From: Smittium mucronatum
Taxonomy: Eukaryota; Kickxellomycota; Harpellomycetes; Harpellales; Legeriomycetaceae
Assembly: GCA_001953115.1 (NCBI GenBank)
Contig: LSSL01007566.1
Coordinates: 1-64,000, forward strand
Direction of reading: 5' to 3'
Length of the DNA stretch: 64,000 nt
Shown: one piece after another, positions 1-11,900 of the stretch
How the letters are laid out: the number at the start of each line of letters is the position of its first letter
Numbering within the stretch: position 1 is the first letter of the stretch
Made by a program: the position numbers and the translations under genes
Notes under the pieces: model-generated
What the model was told of the DNA's origin: nothing
Database searches by the model: none
The model's input: only the letters and a program-made list of their open reading frames with translations

Positions 1-430
1 AGGTGTATGACTGAGGCCTTAAGGGTTATGAATTAAGCTATTTGGAAATGAACAATAGATCATTAAAGCTACTGAGCTCCTGGTCAGAGCCTACTTCTAA
101 CAGGATTAATAAAATTAGGCTCCTACCCAAACGTGGGTTTGATCGAAATGGCTTTCCTATAAATAATTGTTAGACGCTGAGATCCGTCTGACTGTCGAAC
201 GTTGGACTTGTGCACTAGACTATGTCCCAGCTGCGCTAAAATATCGGACCCCCCTGTTTCGAGATGTTCCTCCTCTGGAATCGCTATCCTCCGAATCGCT
301 GTGCGCTGTCTCCACTATTCCCAACCAAGAATGGTACACCGCTGTGTGAAATTTTAGTTTAGTGTACTTCGAAAAGTACACTATTAAGCCCCTAATCCAC
401 GACAAGGTATTTCACTCTTAGGGGTGAGTT
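1..430. other. GC-richer segment, possible retroelement end, with two hairpins
   Basis: This stretch is clearly richer in G+C than the next 450 bases. A 60-codon open frame on the + strand (167-349) has no ATG start and no similarity that I recognise. Just after its stop are two adjacent perfect inverted repeats: a 10-bp stem with a 4-base loop at 360-383, and a 7-bp stem formed by CCCCTAA (389-395) and TTAGGGG (418-424). The segment is cut by the window edge. Paired hairpins after a stop, then a sudden drop in GC, would fit the 3' end of a mobile element, but no LTR, target duplication or poly(A) tail proves it. Confidence 0.25.
360..424. repeat. Two tandem inverted repeats (hairpins)
   Basis: The first is TAGTGTACTT, loop CGAA, AAGTACACTA (360-383), a perfect 10-bp stem. 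The second pairs 389-395 with 418-424. They lie directly downstream of the open frame ending at 349. They could act in RNA as 3' end structures or in DNA as binding sites. The function is not known. Confidence 0.6.
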
Positions 431-1072
431 TATTGAATTCTCGAATTAAAATTTTAAGAATTTCCATTAAACAAAAATAATAGCTAGTAAAATATTAGGA
501 GATAATTTTCAGAAAAGTGTTTTTATTAACCGAAATATGAATGCAATTTTTGTAACTCCAGCACTAAAAGTGTTAAAGCATAGTTTTGATCCATTTGTCA
601 GTGACAGAGTATTTTTCGATTTGAAAAATAGGATTGACCTGGTATAATGAAATAGATTGGTTGATGTAGTATATTTGACATCATTGATAACAAATAAAAT
701 GTTTTTATTCATATAAACTAACTCTAAGCCCGTCAATAATGGAGATGGTTACAATGGAAGATATTCTATTTATTGGCCGGAAATGTTACTTCTATAGAAA
801 TTAACCGCAGTAATTCCGAGAAAGATCAAATTGGTGTCAAAAAGCAAAATGAATAAATGCTGAAATTCGTCTTAATCAGTCACGTTTTTAGAGGTCATTA
901 CCATATTATTCATTTCAGCTAGCATATTCAGCTTAGCGGATTGCTGCATTCGTCACTATACAAAAAAAAAAAATCAATATATTCTTATAATACTAAAATA
1001 CCCAAAATCTTATTCTATATCATCTCGAACTACCCTCAAAGATTAAATGCCAGATTTTATGCTTTTTGGATT
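431..1072. other. Intergenic region upstream of the FIGNL1-like gene
   Basis: This is AT-rich and has no supported gene. A 36-codon ATG-started frame runs from 538 on the + strand and ends at TAA. Beyond it are only short open stretches, so it may be a relic. An A-rich run at about 961-972 lies in the probable promoter or 5' UTR. The FIGNL1 frame stays open back to 941 without an ATG, so an upstream coding exon is possible but I could not identify one. Confidence 0.4.
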
Positions 1073-3442
1073 ATGATTCTCGAAAAAATTGACGATTTTC
1101 CAAAAAGAATTGATTTTGATTCCTGGCATTTCTTTCAAGAAAATGAATTAAGAGTTTTAAACTGTAAACCTGAAAACTTTGCCGATGTACACACAAATTC
1201 AATTGTAAACAAAAGTCTAGCAACCATCGACATATATAGCTCAAATGAAAATGAAAAAGTAGATTACTTTGATCTGTTTAATTTTTCAGAAAAGATTAAC
1301 CAATCTTACAAACGGTTCACTGATGCTGTATTGTTTGAAGAGGATGCAGATTTTAATAAAAAAATGAAGTTTTATATGGAAATATCAAACAAAAATAATG
1401 TTTCTCTTAAAGATTCGCCTCAGAAAGTTAAAGATTCTGGTGTTAATGATACTGGAAAAATCATAAATTCATCTTTAAAAAATTTTAAACCAGAGTTTTT
1501 ATTGGGGATTGATAAAATCAATGATATTTTTGCACCCAAAACTTCAAAAGCCGAAATTTTTCCTGAAAAAAACGAATCCAGTAAAAGGACTTTGAATATC
1601 CGACTGCCTGATAAATATAAAAATTCCTTTTTCTCTAAAAAAATCAACAATAATTCCGAACCGCAATATATAAACAAAAATCTGGTCAAAACAGAAAATT
1701 CACTTGAATTTTCGTTTAAAGAGAGAACTGATAGTTTTGATTTATACGAACAAAAAAATGTAAGTAGATTCAAAGAAAATTCTAATAATAACAAGATGTA
1801 TAATGGCGATTCATCTCTTGACTCGCAAAAGAATATAATGAACAACAATAACACTGATAGTACCACACACAATGGGTGGAATATAAAATACCCTACTTCC
1901 GGCTCCAATAAGCGCGAACCGGATTTGAAATTAAATAACGGGATGGAAGATGAAAATCGGTTTGATTCTAGACCTAAATCCGATTTTATAACTGCAAAAC
2001 AGCAATTTCAGATAGAAATGAGTAAAAATTCTAAAAATAACCCCGATTTTAATGACACTAATAGAGGGAATTCGACCAGGGGTAATCATAAATTCCGACC
2101 TGAGTCTAATCCCAACATCAATGCCAATCCTCAAGAAGATTACTGCGAAAAAGACCGCAAAAACTACGCTAGAGATCCAAGTCAATACAATGAAGAAAAA
2201 AGCGATTATAAAAGATATAATAACAGCTGCAATAGCGACGAAGAGACAAAATACAGCTATGATTACCATAAGCATAATAGAGGCGCTCTATTAGGCGGCA
2301 ACTCAAAACGCAGAAATTTAGGCTCTGGATCCAGACCCAAGTTTAATCCTCCAATGCTAAAACAGAATTCTACTGGTGGCTTGGGTAAATCTACAGGAGG
2401 AAACAATAGAACAGACGATTTTAGAGACGCCAAACGAGACGTTGGAGCATACAATGTAAGACCGGATACTAGCAAGTCAAACAAAAATAAATCTTTTGAT
2501 ATTGATTCAGATCCCGACATGAACAATGAAATTCTAAAGAATATAGACCCCAAAATGATTGAAGTCATCAAGAATGAGATTATGGGTAATTTGCCAAAAG
2601 TGGGGTGGAGCGATATTGCTGGTTTGGAACATGCAAAAAAAACCATTATGGAAATAGTGGTTTGGCCGATGCTAAGACCAGACCTGTTTAATGGACTTCG
2701 TGGTCCGGCTAAAGGCCTGCTCTTATTTGGCCCCCCTGGAACAGGTAAAACTCTTATTGGTAGGTGTATAGCCAGCCAATCTTCCGCAACATTTTTCTCG
2801 ATTTCGTGCAGCTCGCTTACTTCTAAATGGGTGGGGGAGGGGGAGAAGATGGTACGAGCAATGTTTGCGGTAGCTCGGGCAAAACAACCAAGCGTGATTT
2901 TCATAGACGAAATTGACTCTTTATTAAGTCAGCGTAGTGATGGCGAGAATGAAGCCACGCGAAGGATCAAAACTGAATTTTTGGTCCAGTTTGACGGAGT
3001 CGGTACAACGGCAGAAGAAGACAGAATCTTGGTAATTGGAGCGACTAATAGACCCCAGGAGATCGATGAGGCAGCAAGAAGGCGGTTCACTAAAAGACTG
3101 TATATTCCGCTTCCCGATATGGAAGGTAGAAAAGCCATTGTCAAGAACCTGCTAACTAAGCAGGACCATTGCGTAACAGAAGAACAGATTGCAGAAATCG
3201 GAAAATTGACTGATGGCTATTCAGGCTCAGATATGAATTGGTTGTGTCGGGAAGCTGCTTTAGGACCATTAAGAACGATTAGTGATATTGAGAATGTTGA
3301 TTTGAGTGACGTCGAGCCGGTAAATTTTGATCACTTTGTAGTTGCACTAAAACAAATTCGAGCCAGTGTTAGCTGTTCTGATCTGGATTTCTACGTGGAT
3401 TGGGACTCAAAGTACGGAAGTATGGGCCAATTGAAATCCTAA
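1073..3442 (+). CDS. FIGNL1: Fidgetin-like protein 1 (FIGNL1-type AAA ATPase)
   Basis: Single-exon gene of 789 residues from the first in-frame ATG. It is a meiotic-clade AAA ATPase; in animals and plants FIGNL1 removes RAD51 from DNA and limits crossovers in the nucleus. Residues 1 to about 490 are low-complexity, rich in Asn, Lys and Ser. Within them F305-I-T-A308 ([10 protein letters not shown]) matches the FxxA RAD51-binding motif of human FIGNL1 (FKTAKEQ). The ATPase core follows: the region starting [12 protein letters not shown], Walker A GPPGTGKT at 553-560, the loop [12 protein letters not shown], Walker B VIFIDEID at 608-615, and the family signature [12 protein letters not shown]. 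The tail resembles the Vps4-type C-terminal helix. Human FIGNL1 is 674 residues, so the extra length is the disordered N-terminus. The gene converges on SUCLG1. The family call is very secure; the exact start is less so. Confidence 0.93.
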   Translation: MILEKIDDFPKRIDFDSWHFFQENELRVLNCKPENFADVHTNSIVNKSLATIDIYSSNENEKVDYFDLFNFSEKINQSYKRFTDAVLFEEDADFNKKMKFYMEISNKNNVSLKDSPQKVKDSGVNDTGKIINSSLKNFKPEFLLGIDKINDIFAPKTSKAEIFPEKNESSKRTLNIRLPDKYKNSFFSKKINNNSEPQYINKNLVKTENSLEFSFKERTDSFDLYEQKNVSRFKENSNNNKMYNGDSSLDSQKNIMNNNNTDSTTHNGWNIKYPTSGSNKREPDLKLNNGMEDENRFDSRPKSDFITAKQQFQIEMSKNSKNNPDFNDTNRGNSTRGNHKFRPESNPNINANPQEDYCEKDRKNYARDPSQYNEEKSDYKRYNNSCNSDEETKYSYDYHKHNRGALLGGNSKRRNLGSGSRPKFNPPMLKQNSTGGLGKSTGGNNRTDDFRDAKRDVGAYNVRPDTSKSNKNKSFDIDSDPDMNNEILKNIDPKMIEVIKNEIMGNLPKVGWSDIAGLEHAKKTIMEIVVWPMLRPDLFNGLRGPAKGLLLFGPPGTGKTLIGRCIASQSSATFFSISCSSLTSKWVGEGEKMVRAMFAVARAKQPSVIFIDEIDSLLSQRSDGENEATRRIKTEFLVQFDGVGTTAEEDRILVIGATNRPQEIDEAARRRFTKRLYIPLPDMEGRKAIVKNLLTKQDHCVTEEQIAEIGKLTDGYSGSDMNWLCREAALGPLRTISDIENVDLSDVEPVNFDHFVVALKQIRASVSCSDLDFYVDWDSKYGSMGQLKS

Positions 3443-3735
3443 TCTTTTTTTTTTTAAGTTATCTTTAGTTTTCGTTCTTATATCCCAAACAATACCGAGT
3501 GGCTTAAACTTATAAACCCGAACCATAACCATTTCCCTGACATATGCTGTTTAAAAAAAGCCGAGCATAAAAGTTAAAACCTTAAAGATCAAAATAATAA
3601 TTAAAGTGAATCATACAATCTCATCGAGCACCAATGCTAATAAGAGTAGATAGATTGAAGACTAAAAAAAACTATAAAAAATATAGAATATAAGGATAGA
3701 CTATAAGAAATTGGGGGGGATATCCATCAAGTAGT
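3443..3735. other. Convergent intergenic spacer between FIGNL1 and SUCLG1
   Basis: These 293 bases separate the two stop codons and must hold both 3' UTRs. There is a T-run straight after the FIGNL1 stop, AT-rich sequence, and a run of seven or more Gs near 3713-3719, just past the SUCLG1 stop. No ORF of note. Confidence 0.7.
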
Positions 3736-5002
3736 TTACAAAACACCGGCCTTAATCATGGCATCTCTCATAGCAGCACCGACCTCAACGACGGTTCTTG
3801 AAACAACAACACCAGCAGACTCCAAAGCCTTGATCTTGGACTCGGCATTACCGCTGTGGCCAGAAACGATGGCACCGGCGTGACCCATTCTTCTGCCTGG
3901 TGGGGCGGTGAGACCGGCGATGAAAGAAACGACGGGTTTAGGGTTAGGTCTAGACAAGTTGTTTTCGATAAGGAACTTGGCAGCCTTTTCTTCAGCATCA
4001 CCACCAATTTCACCAATGAGGATGATACCTTGGGTATCTTCATCCTTCAAGAAGACGTCCAGGACTTCGACGAAGTTGGTTCCGTTGAAGGGATCACCAC
4101 CGATACCAACAACCAAAGATTGACCCAAACCAACACTGGTGGTCTGGCCAACAGCTTCGTAAGTCAAAGTTCCAGATCTGGAAACGATACCAATTTTACC
4201 GGGTTTGAAGATGTTTCCAGGCATGATACCCAATTTGCACTGAGCAGGTTTGATCATTCCGGGGCAATTTGGACCCAAAAGTCTAGATTTTGATTGGGTT
4301 CTCAAGGCAGAAACGACGCGAACCATATCCTGTTGAGGAACACCTTCGGTGATGGCTACGATAAGACCGATTTCGTTCTCAATAGCCTCGAGGATAGCAG
4401 AAGCGACTCCTGGAGGGGGGATGAAAAGAACGGAAGCGTCAGGTTTAACTTCATTGACTGCATCTCTAACGGAAGCAAAGACAGGAACGCCGTGTACTGA
4501 AGTTCCGGCTTTCTTGGGAGAAGTACCACCAACGATTTTAGTTCCGTATTTCAAAGCTTGTTCGGCTTGGAAAGTACCCTATATGAAATTAGCAATTTTT
4601 TTAAAAAAAAGGTACTATAGAGAATAAAAATGGAATATATGCAACTAAGAAAAGGAACAGTGCACCTCCATCCAAGCAGAACTTGGATGAGAAACAACAA
4701 TATATTATTTTTTTAAGAAAATGGGTCCCCATAGGGGCAAAAGGGTGGGAAAAGTACCTGCTTTCCGGTGATTCCTTGAAAAATAACTTTTGTGTCGGAA
4801 TTTACCATCAAGTTTTTATTTGTGGAGAAATAGTCAGAGGAGACCTTTGAGCTGGAAAAGGCTCTCTTTGAAACTAGAGTTTGACCAAAAGATATAAATA
4901 AAGGATTAGTATAGATAAAACTGGGGGAGGAAAATGGGCGAAAAGCAAGCGCTCTAAGTTATTACCAGAGTTCAAACTTCTAAATTTGATGGAACGGAAC
5001 AT
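3736..5002 (-). CDS. SUCLG1: Succinyl-CoA ligase alpha subunit, mitochondrial
   Basis: Three exons, read from the high end: 5002-4966, 4873-4758 and 4578-3736, joined by GT-AG introns of 92 and 179 bp, giving 331 residues, the usual family length. The enzyme makes ATP or GTP from succinyl-CoA in the mitochondrial TCA cycle, paired with a beta subunit. The N-terminus [20 protein letters not shown] is a typical Arg/Ser-rich targeting sequence. The CoA-binding Rossmann region contains [18 protein letters not shown], spanning the second splice site. GPNCPG and the phosphohistidine loop GHAGAIVSG (His284) are present. Codon use is strongly biased to C/G-ending codons, unlike the neighbours, which suggests high expression. 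Splice frames agree exactly (37 + 116 + 843 nt). The ATG at 5002 is supported by the targeting peptide. Confidence 0.95.
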
Positions 5003-5950
5003 GGTAGCTTCCTAGATAATAACTACTCAATATTGATGGATTGCGAAACAAAAGAAAAAGGCGCGGATATATCTAGTGAATTCGAGAAATGCGATAAAGG
5101 CAACAAATTTAGCAACACAAAATATATACAGCTTCAGGCTGGCTTTGATTAGGACACTACTGCCGTAGTGCAACGAACCTAACAGATTCACAAGCTCTAA
5201 CCGACCTGTGCCCAAATCCCTCAAGGCCGCCATTCATTCGCCCACTCTGGATCCATATCTGGGAAAAAAAACCACTACTATTGGTTGATCTGGTCAGAAC
5301 TGGATGAGAGTTTTACTGTAACTAATAAGAGGTCTTGTTATGAAGATCATATCTATTAAACTGAACGAATCATGTGGAGGTAAAGCTAATTCGAGGAAAC
5401 GTATCGAAACAATCAAGAGATAAGGAATTCCAGACTCCCACTCAATTAAATCTGCGGGATATCCCGAATCCACTGCTGAGCGCGGTGCTAGATAACAGCA
5501 GATAATTAATGGCCAGCAGCAGGATTTATTCAGCACAGACACACATGGCCGCTGGAATCCAGCAGACCAATAGCCATCTTGATGCTGCCCTACCGCCACT
5601 TTTTTTGGCTGCGATTAGTCAGTTATTTGCGGAACGCTGGTTTTCGGAAAATCAACGCGATCGTTTATTTGGTCCGTCTAGAGTTGAGGCATTATATATG
5701 CAGTTGATGTGCTGCCTGGAAAAATTACTCGCTTTCCTCTTATCGGAATATACGTCCAATCGAACCCAGGATTCGTGATTGGCCAGCTAGCGGCCCACTA
5801 CTGATTTGGGCCTTGAAAATAGCTGTAATTAATGTACCCACATAGCCGTGAGGCTTTTTTAATGATCTTTTTCGCTGACAATCTTTTATCTCCCAATTTG
5901 CCTCCCATAGCCTCTCCCCTATCATGATTCAAAATCGTCTATTTTGCCTA
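5003..5950. promoter_or_regulatory. SUCLG1 upstream region with a GC-richer block
   Basis: This is the promoter side of SUCLG1. Positions 5200-5930 have much higher GC than the desert that follows. As a side effect, open frames occur on both strands, including an 89-codon ATG frame at 5509-5778 (+) and frames at 5294-5599 and 5740-5925 (-). None has a motif I recognise, and the overlap on both strands argues for a composition effect. No TATA box or tRNA was convincing; a GGTTCGATT string on the minus strand near 5755-5770 lacks a pairing T-stem. Confidence 0.35.
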
Positions 5951-8900
5951 TTCCAAACAGACCTATCGACGAGTCTACAGATTTAAACTGACTGATTACA
6001 TTTGGCTATCCGGCCTATAAATCGTATTGGTTTAATGCCAAATAGAAAGGTTTTGGTGAATTCTTTATAAAATATAAAAAAGACTCAAAGCAATCCCACT
6101 GTTTTTTTATTTTCGTGACTTGTCTGCACCATATGTATCTTTTGCAGTCTTTTGAGTCCACAGTATTTTCATTTAAATCTATTTTTGAGTTTTGAATGAA
6201 ATCATTTATTTTTTTCTCACTTCTGCCCCCTCCCCCCCCCAATTCGTTTTATTTTCAAAGTGACCCCAATTTAATGATAAAAAATGCTTGTCCCTCTCTA
6301 ACGCTTACACGTTCAAACATCTAGCTCCCTAAAAAGGACAATGCAAGTTATCTAGTAGTAAATTTGCAAGAAATTTCTCGTGAAAAGTATACCAACTTGT
6401 GATTATAGCCACAAGTCAACGCTTACTAATCCTCGCTAATTAATGTCATTTTGAATTCTCCCAGTAGTCTCTTCTACTAGGACAAGATACACACTTGTGT
6501 TCAAACAACAATGTTCGTAACATTGTTTTCAACCTCTCGAAATAAAATAACCCCAATTCGTGTTATTGTACTAAAACCTTGCTCTTTGGGGATAGTTAAT
6601 AAATGGTCCATAGCTGATTTTATTTCTCATCTATATATATATATATATAGTGCTTTCACTCTAGTCCCCCAAAAAAAACAAGTCGAATATTTCCTGATTA
6701 ATGCACCATATGGTTACTTTGCTTTTTTATGTGTGTAGGTTATTTGAAGAAAGTTAAAATTGTCTACTATCAGTGCATAATTATCCCCTCCCATCATTTA
6801 AAATAACTCTACAACTATTTACTTGCGAGAATTAGCTAATGAGTTTGATTGATTCATTCAAAAGCAATTGACTTTTTTATTAAATTATAAACTCATTTTA
6901 ATCCGAAAAAAAGCTCTTTAAACCAATCACTTTTTCCCATTCATTAGATTATATGCCACATATTTTTTTTAAAAAAAAAAATAATAATATTCAACCGTCT
7001 ATAATTAGTAATGATATCAATGATTCTTTTTGCAAGTCTTGATAGGTTCTACAAGTTGGAATCACACAAAATCCTCCAATAGCCTTAATTTGATTTTTTA
7101 TTCTCGTTATAAGATATTGGGCTTTTTGAATAACAATTTTTTTCAAAAAGATTAAATAAATATATTTATTTACTCTCTCGAACGTTCGAAATATCCCATT
7201 TTTATCTTATTAATGAAGTCCTCTTGCGTTTAAGATTTGGTTTTTGTGTAATAAAATTGGCACTGTTGTTATGCCACACTTTATGCAATCTTTTTTTCGT
7301 GACTGTAAATGTGAAAATGCTGAGTTTCTCTTTAAAAATCTATGGTTATAAACCTTAAATAAATATTCTTAATATAAATATACGCGCAATATATATATAA
7401 CCAACGTTATGCCTACTATACAAGTATTTAATAACTATGGATCTTAAATTCTAATTTTTTTAAATTTTAACTTTAACACACAGTCTTCATTTCGAAAATT
7501 AAAGTACCGCACCTGTTTTTAATGATAAAAATACCTGATGTTTCTCTCTTTTTTTTTAAGATTTTGTTTAAATCTTTCCACATTTCTTTTCATGATAAAT
7601 AATTTTTTCTTTATATATAACTGAAAAAAAAAAATTATAAACATTAACCTCTTTTTTATTAGATTCTAAAAGTATATATATAAATATAAACTAATCTCTA
7701 ATCTCTAATTATCTATAATTGTATAAAACTCTAATAAAAACCCTTTACATTCCTATTTCTGGACTGTTAAGATGAAAAAAAAAAATTATTTAAACTTTCA
7801 AGTTAATTTTATTTAGTTTATTTATTTTTTTTTAATTTAAATCTTTTCTATCAAAAATTTAATAATAGTCACATAATTTTAGTTGAAAATTTGGCTAGGA
7901 AAAACTATTTTGATATCTACAACGTATTTATTTAATAAATGAAGCGTTTTCCTCAAATTTAATGTATTTTATATTTAAATTTGATTTTATTATGTCCTAT
8001 CAATGTTTTTCTCGAGAATTTCTAAGGAATCGGTTAATTTCATTTCATGGCTGAAAACTGTAAATTTAGTTTCTAACCACCCTTTATGTTTCGCAAATTT
8101 TGAAAAAAATTTAACATGCATTTTTTGCTGAACTATCTATATATACATATATATATATATTAATTTTGAAAAATATCAAGAAAAATTATGGAAATTTTAT
8201 CAAAAATATTTTCAAAAACATTTGGGCTTACCTATTTGCTAACATTAATCAATTTATAAAATACGTGCACATATATTTTCCTTTAAAAAATTATAAAGTA
8301 TAAAAAAATTGATGGTTTATACCATTTATGGGTTAGTTTAAAATCAATATAATCCTTTTATTTTTGAAACCCAATAATAAAACATTCAAAATTTTAACTC
8401 TCGGAATTGATAAAGTGTTTTTGTATTTAAAAAAACGAAAATATTACGTTGCAAATATATCGTTCCAACTTTATAAATGATTAGTAATCCCAATCCTAAT
8501 TATGTAAAATATAATATTAAAATAAAAAAATCAATCTAAAAAAATTTTCCAATTCTTTTCTTCTGTTTAAATCTTTTAAATTTTTTATGACGTCCTAATT
8601 TTTTTTTATCTATGTAAGCTTATAGGAATGCCGTTTTCCTAAAAAAATTCATAATCAACCAAAATTAAATTATGGTTTTGTATAATGGTAATTCGATATG
8701 ATAAAAAAAAAACTAAAATTGATCTTCATCTAATTTAACCCTTTTAACTAAATTAACTTGAAATAACTGAATAATAACTTTTAGAATTTTTTTGCTATTT
8801 TACTAATAAAAAAAATAATTGAAGGACTTTTAAAACAATCGATATATATATATATTTATTATTAAAAATTCTCATTTTTATTCCGTTAATAGGATTCAAA

Positions 8901-11900
8901 CATATATACTAAATTTTTCGGCTTTATTTTTTATCGGTTTTTTCTTAGAACAACCAAATTCGATAAAAAAGATATAAATTTGCGAATTTGATTTTCAGGA
9001 TTTTTAAAAGATAAATTATTGATTTAAATTTTAAAAAAGATTTTAAAAATTGGTAATATAAACTTTTTTTTTGGGTGTTTGAAAATTCTCTGTAGTAATT
9101 TAATTTTCAGATTAAGTTTTTTCGAGTAATACTATTTCAAAGTTCAATAATTTTATCTTTTTTTATGAGGAAAAAATAAAATAATTCAAGTATGAAATTT
9201 CAATATAGGGATTTTTTATGACAAATTATTAGAGAGATCAGAAATATCTTCCCAAAAATTATTTTATTTCGATTTTATTTCAGCATACTATTGGCTTAAT
9301 AATTATAAAATATTTGAATTTTTTTGTAAATTTTCCCTCTTTATATTTACCTCAATTAATATTTGCTAAATATAGTATTTTAATCGAATAATTAATGGTT
9401 TGTAATTAATAAATATTTTTACTAAAAGGGAAATAAAAAATTATTACAATTTAAACTTCTGGATTTTTTATTAACCTGATATATGTCAGATTATTAGACA
9501 CACCATATCTTTTACTTGTAAGAGTTTTTTATTTCCTTTTTTGTAAAATTATTGATTATTAATGGCCATATTTTTGTTTGATTAAAATCAAATTTTATAA
9601 AATAGTAATTTGTAAAAATTCCAAATTAGGCAAGCTTTTTTCAATTTAAAAATCTATACACAGTTATTAATCCAATAGTATACCTAATTAAAATCGGTGT
9701 ATAAGACTTATAGGGAAAAAAATTCTGGTCTTTAAGATAATACCCCATATAATAGAACTTTATTTTATTTTATTTAAAAAAAATTATTTTAAGCTTTATA
9801 AATCAAACCTCTTGTTAATTGTAACAATTAATTATAAAAAATAAGCAAATTTCACCAAATTACTATATTTTTTTATAATTTTTTTAATGAATTAATTTTT
9901 TTATAATTAATAAAAATATAAATTTTACATTATAAGCTAAAAATAATTATTCTTTTTTAATAATTTCTTCAGTTTTTCCTAAAAATCCAACTTGTATATT
10001 TATATTCAAAAAAAGTTTATAAAATTTTTCTGTTTATATTTAAAAGTTGATCCACGCCATGTTTTTCATGTTTATTTTAAATTTTTTTTTAATAAACCGA
10101 ATTTTTTTTTTTGATATATTTAAATAGTAAAAATTTGAAAAACCTCCATTCTACTAATTCGTTATTTTAATTATTTTATGTAAAAAATAAATATTGAAGT
10201 ATGAATTGCTTGATATTAAATAATTATTATAATATCCATATTCAAATTTTTATTTATTAATCAATATTTATCTTGATTTTCCTTTAATTAAATCTAAAAA
10301 AATACGTTATTTGGTTGTACGAAATTTCACCCAAAGAAAAATGGCCCAAAGAGGGTTTAACAAATTAATTTGGCCAAGTTTAAGTTTTATCAAATGTAAT
10401 TTTTATCCAAAAACATTCGGATAATGCCACCCATAGTAAAATTTTTGTGTTTATACGAATTATCTATTAAATATAGCACTTATTTATTAAGTATCCGATA
10501 ATTTGAGTTAGAAACTCAACTATTTGTTTTCTTCTATAATAATGCTTAAATAAATAAAATTATTCGTTCTATTAGAGTGTTTTTGCAGCTTTTCAGGATC
10601 TTATATGGTTTTTCTTTCTTAAAAAGCCATGATCCTATTTAAAGTTCATGTTTTTAAAGATTTTATTATGTTTTGAGAATATTATTTCTATCGCGAAGTG
10701 ACTTATAGAAAATAAAAAAAAGAATTGACCAATTTTAATTGAGTGATGTCTTCATTTGATGAAATGACCATCGGGTCAATTTACATTTGATTGGTTGTAA
10801 TTTGAGTGGAAAAATTGGGCCAAATGTCGCGGCACTGATTATTTTAGTAAGCAATAATTAAAATAGCAAATCTTTGAATAATTTATATTCAAAATTTAAT
10901 GTAAAAAATTACTCGAAAATTTTATATACTAATTTTTTTAATATTTTTTTGAATATATATATAATGACTTAATAAGTTTATTTTTACATTGATACCTATA
11001 TATTTTAAATATAAAATCAAAGTTTTCTTGTTCAAAAATATTATAATTTTACTTGGTTTTTTGAAAAAATATCTTCATAAAAACTGCTGTGGAGAAAATT
11101 ATGCTTGATATTTATAAATACCATGTTATTTTCAAAAAAATTGAAGCAAAAATAAGTATTTTTATTGTTTTTTATTTTATAAAATTTTAAAAATAAAAAA
11201 AAAATTTACACTATAATATTTTATTTCCATGCAAAGAATTTACGAAAATTTGAATGAAAAATTATCTTCATATCACTCTACATTTTAAAATAACCCATAG
11301 CTAAAAAATCCCTATTTTATCTTGCGACATGAATTTTTTTTTCAGTTTTTTTAGAAAAAACTAGGAATATATTCAATATAAATTATTTTTTAAAATGGGT
11401 ATTAAAACTTTTTATTTTTACTATTAAAATCCTATAAATATATTTGTAAAATTCAATTTTTTTATTCAATTTTTTATCCTTTTCTTTAGAATCGATTTTA
11501 AAGCTTTTTTTATAAAGCAACAAATCTAACTAAAATCATTCTAATAAATTTGAGCCAAATCAAATTTGTTAAATGTTATGTAAAAAATCATTTATTTAAT
11601 TAATTCATAGAAATTATATATATATATATATATATATTAAAATATGTTATATCATCAAAATCAATATTTTCTGTCTATAATAAGACAATTTATCAGTGAA
11701 TCAGTCATATTATCATTTTTTATTAAAATTGTCGAATGTATATCGGATTGGATAAATTTAAGTCGATTGATAAATTTTCGTTTGTAAATCAATCAAATTT
11801 TATTTTATTTTATAATAAATCAAGATTTTTTTTAGTTATTTATATTCACATAAAGTCGTTTTTTTTTTAATTTAAATGGAAAAAAATGACTTTTTTATAA

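Noticed and set aside
941..1072. Extension of the FIGNL1 frame upstream to 941
   Set aside because: The frame opens with TTG and contains a Lys run from a poly(A) stretch; the first ATG is at 1073.
1420..3144. Long minus-strand frames inside FIGNL1
   Set aside because: They are shadows of a clearly identified + strand gene and carry no motifs of their own.
3768..4627. Other-frame ORFs over SUCLG1
   Set aside because: They arise from the biased codon use of SUCLG1, and one runs across its intron.
5740..5790. tRNA B-box-like string GGTTCGATT on the minus strand
   Set aside because: The flanks do not pair into a T-stem and no acceptor or anticodon arm is found.
5294..5925. Open frames on both strands upstream of SUCLG1
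   Set aside because: They overlap each other on opposite strands, have no recognised motif, and are explained by locally higher GC.
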